DNA of 8,327 bases from Trichodesmium sp. MAG_R04 (GTDB taxonomy: Bacteria; Cyanobacteriota; Cyanobacteriia; Cyanobacteriales; Microcoleaceae). Positions 6,942 through 8,327 of the stretch are shown in pieces. Each line of letters starts with the position of its first letter. Within the stretch, counting starts at the first letter, position 1. Position numbers and translations under genes: made by a program. The stretch lies in contig JAKQYG010000165.1 of assembly GCA_023356515.1 (NCBI GenBank), forward strand, positions 1 to 8,327, given 5' to 3'. The notes beneath the pieces are model-generated. The model did no database searches and was not told the origin of the DNA. It was given only the letters and a program-made list of their open reading frames with translations.

Positions 6942-8327
6942 AAGGCTTAATTCTAAAGCTTGGGCGTAACGTTTATCTTTGGGATTCAAATCAATAGCAC
7001 GTTTGTAATGTTTGACAGCTTGTTCAATACGATTGCTTACCTCTAAAGCTCTTCCTAGCTGATAAGTAGACTCAGCATCATTAGGATTAATTTTAAGAGC
7101 TATTTTATAGAAAATAATTGCTTGATTAAAATCCTGTTTTTGTGCAAAAGTATTTGCTAAATCTATGTAACCTTGATAATCTTCCGGTTGATTAGCTATA
7201 ACTTCATAGCATTCTAACAATGGAATAATCCCAATATTTCTATCTGAAGTTAGCTCAACTTGACTTTTGTTGGCAACGTCAACTATTTGGAGCAATTTTT
7301 TTAGTTTCTCTTCAACCTCAAATAAATAAGGCTTAATTTCTAAAGTTCGTCGATAAGTTGTGATCGCTTTGTCCTTCAAGCCTATTTTAGAGTAAGCATC
7401 TCCCAAACATTGATTTACTTCTGCCGACTGCGGATTAACCTCCAGCACTAACTGATACTCAACAATAGCCTCTTTCCACCTCCCTAACTGCCCTAAAGCA
7501 TACCCTAAATGACACCTTACCTCAGCTCCAGCAAAACCCAAACTAATTGCTTTTTGATAACCTACAATCGCCTCCTCCCATCTGTGTAACTGCCCCAAAG
7601 CTTGCCCCAAGTTATAGTGATCCTCAGCAAAATTTGGATTTTGCACGATCGCTCTGTTATAAGCAGCTACAGCATTCTCAAACCTCTCATCCTGCTGCAA
7701 CTTCTTAGGTTGTTCAAACCAACCATTACTTCCAGCTTGTTCCGATTTTAAACTACTTTTCCCCACCTTCTGATAAACCTCCCTCACCGACTCAACCCCA
7801 ACCACCATTCTCCCAGACCCATCATCAAACCTAATCACCTTCGCATTCCACTCCTGCTCCAGATCAAGCTCCTCAAACCTCCCCCTTCTCACCTCCAAAG
7901 GCATAACCCTCTCAATTTCAGCCCGATAATCCCCAATACGCTCCACAGACAACTGACCAACACGCCGCCGAAAAGCGCCCAAAGGACTCTCATACTGATA
8001 ATAAACCCCATGATGCGCCATTTCCCGCCAGAAATTCCAATCCCCCGCCAACTCAAACCCCTTCAACCCATGCTTCGCCCTAAACCACAAAGCCCTACTA
8101 AAAAACGTTCCCTCCTGCTGCAACATTTCCCAATGCTTACCATCACACAAACCCTCCCGAATAACCGCCGTAGGAGTAGGAGTACTACGCTGTAAAACCT
8201 GCTGCTGTACATCCGTTTCAAACACATACTGAGGCCCACCCATCCACTCAACCTCTGGATGCTCCCCAACAATACCACAAATAGCAGACAACGCCCCCGG
8301 CATCAAAACATCATCAGCATTTATCCA
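6921..8327 (-). CDS. GT2 glycosyltransferase fused to TPRs (5' end outside window)
   Basis: The open frame runs to the right edge, giving 468 visible residues that begin W-I-N-A-D-D-V. The WINADD motif is the DxD metal/nucleotide-sugar site of a GT2 fold. The start and the first Rossmann strands must lie beyond the window, and the TTG at 8306 is an internal leucine codon. Visible order: second half of the GT2 domain (1 to about 140), with EVEWMGGP near 25-32 and AGDWNFW at 94-100, which probably holds the catalytic acid; a linker (about 141-200); four TPRs (about 203-233, 234-266, 267-300, 301-334); a break; then two more TPRs (about 383-416, 417-450). TPRs suggest protein partners or a scaffold role. 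It is the first visible gene of the minus-strand group and probably shares its pathway. The GT half (7740-8327) is richer in G+C, with extreme C over G on the plus strand, unlike the AT-rich TPR end. Donor and acceptor are unknown. Confidence 0.9.
   Translation of the reverse strand, partial: WINADDVLMPGALSAICGIVGEHPEVEWMGGPQYVFETDVQQQVLQRSTPTPTAVIREGLCDGKHWEMLQQEGTFFSRALWFRAKHGLKGFELAGDWNFWREMAHHGVYYQYESPLGAFRRRVGQLSVERIGDYRAEIERVMPLEVRRGRFEELDLEQEWNAKVIRFDDGSGRMVVGVESVREVYQKVGKSSLKSEQAGSNGWFEQPKKLQQDERFENAVAAYNRAIVQNPNFAEDHYNLGQALGQLHRWEEAIVGYQKAISLGFAGAEVRCHLGYALGQLGRWKEAIVEYQLVLEVNPQSAEVNQCLGDAYSKIGLKDKAITTYRRTLEIKPYLFEVEEKLKKLLQIVDVANKSQVELTSDRNIGIIPLLECYEVIANQPEDYQGYIDLANTFAQKQDFNQAIIFYKIALKINPNDAESTYQLGRALEVSNRIEQAVKHYKRAIDLNPKDKRYAQALELSLKSSILS

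Noticed and set aside
8010..8278. Open frames on both strands within the GT half of the last gene
   Set aside because: They are by-products of the skewed, G+C-rich composition. The frame carrying the WINADD and AGDWNFW motifs is the real one.
8304..8306. TTG at 8306 as the start of the GT-TPR gene
   Set aside because: The frame stays open to the edge and the seven codons before it encode W-I-N-A-D-D-V, a conserved GT2 metal-site motif. The true start is outside the window.

Overview
The window looks like an accessory, surface-glycan type region of an AT-rich cyanobacterial chromosome, probably from a filamentous species. Three things point there. The first 211 bases encode the end of UDP-sulfoquinovose synthase (SqdB), in a form close to the plant and cyanobacterial enzyme. 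The other genes are the large modular glycosyltransferase/TPR/FkbM proteins that such genomes carry in many copies. Four CGATCG hexamers, the core of the cyanobacterial HIP1 palindrome, occur at 501, 3030, 5015 and 7646, although no complete GCGATCGC is present. The organism call is an inference.

Layout: (1) 1-211, plus strand, the sqdB 3' end, closed by a strong intrinsic terminator at 244-282. (2) 313-3504, plus strand, a 1063-residue protein with two recognisable GT-A glycosyltransferase modules, at the N and C termini, and a third GT-like module between them. (3) 3505-3699, a convergent intergenic gap holding an imperfect long inverted repeat and a tandem heptamer. (4) 3700-5691, minus strand, a 663-residue protein with an FkbM methyltransferase, four TPRs and a second, unrelated class I methyltransferase. 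(5) 5770-6807, minus strand, a stand-alone 345-residue FkbM methyltransferase. (6) 6921-8327, minus strand, a GT2 glycosyltransferase fused to TPRs, whose 5' end lies beyond the window.

The three minus-strand genes run in one direction with gaps of 113 and 78 bases and may be one transcription unit. Together with the plus-strand protein they supply several sugar transferases and three methyltransferase domains. That fits building and O-methylating a cell-surface or secreted glycan, with TPRs holding partners together. No gene here exports or polymerises a glycan, so the product cannot be named.

The locus shows signs of module shuffling. A 25-base piece of the interdomain linker of the 663-residue protein recurs (24/25) in the gap after the 345-residue gene, in a frame reachable by a one-base change in an A7 run. 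The GT half of the last gene also has clearly different base composition from its TPR half. No gap exceeds 300 bases, and I saw no tRNA, rRNA, CRISPR array or transposase.
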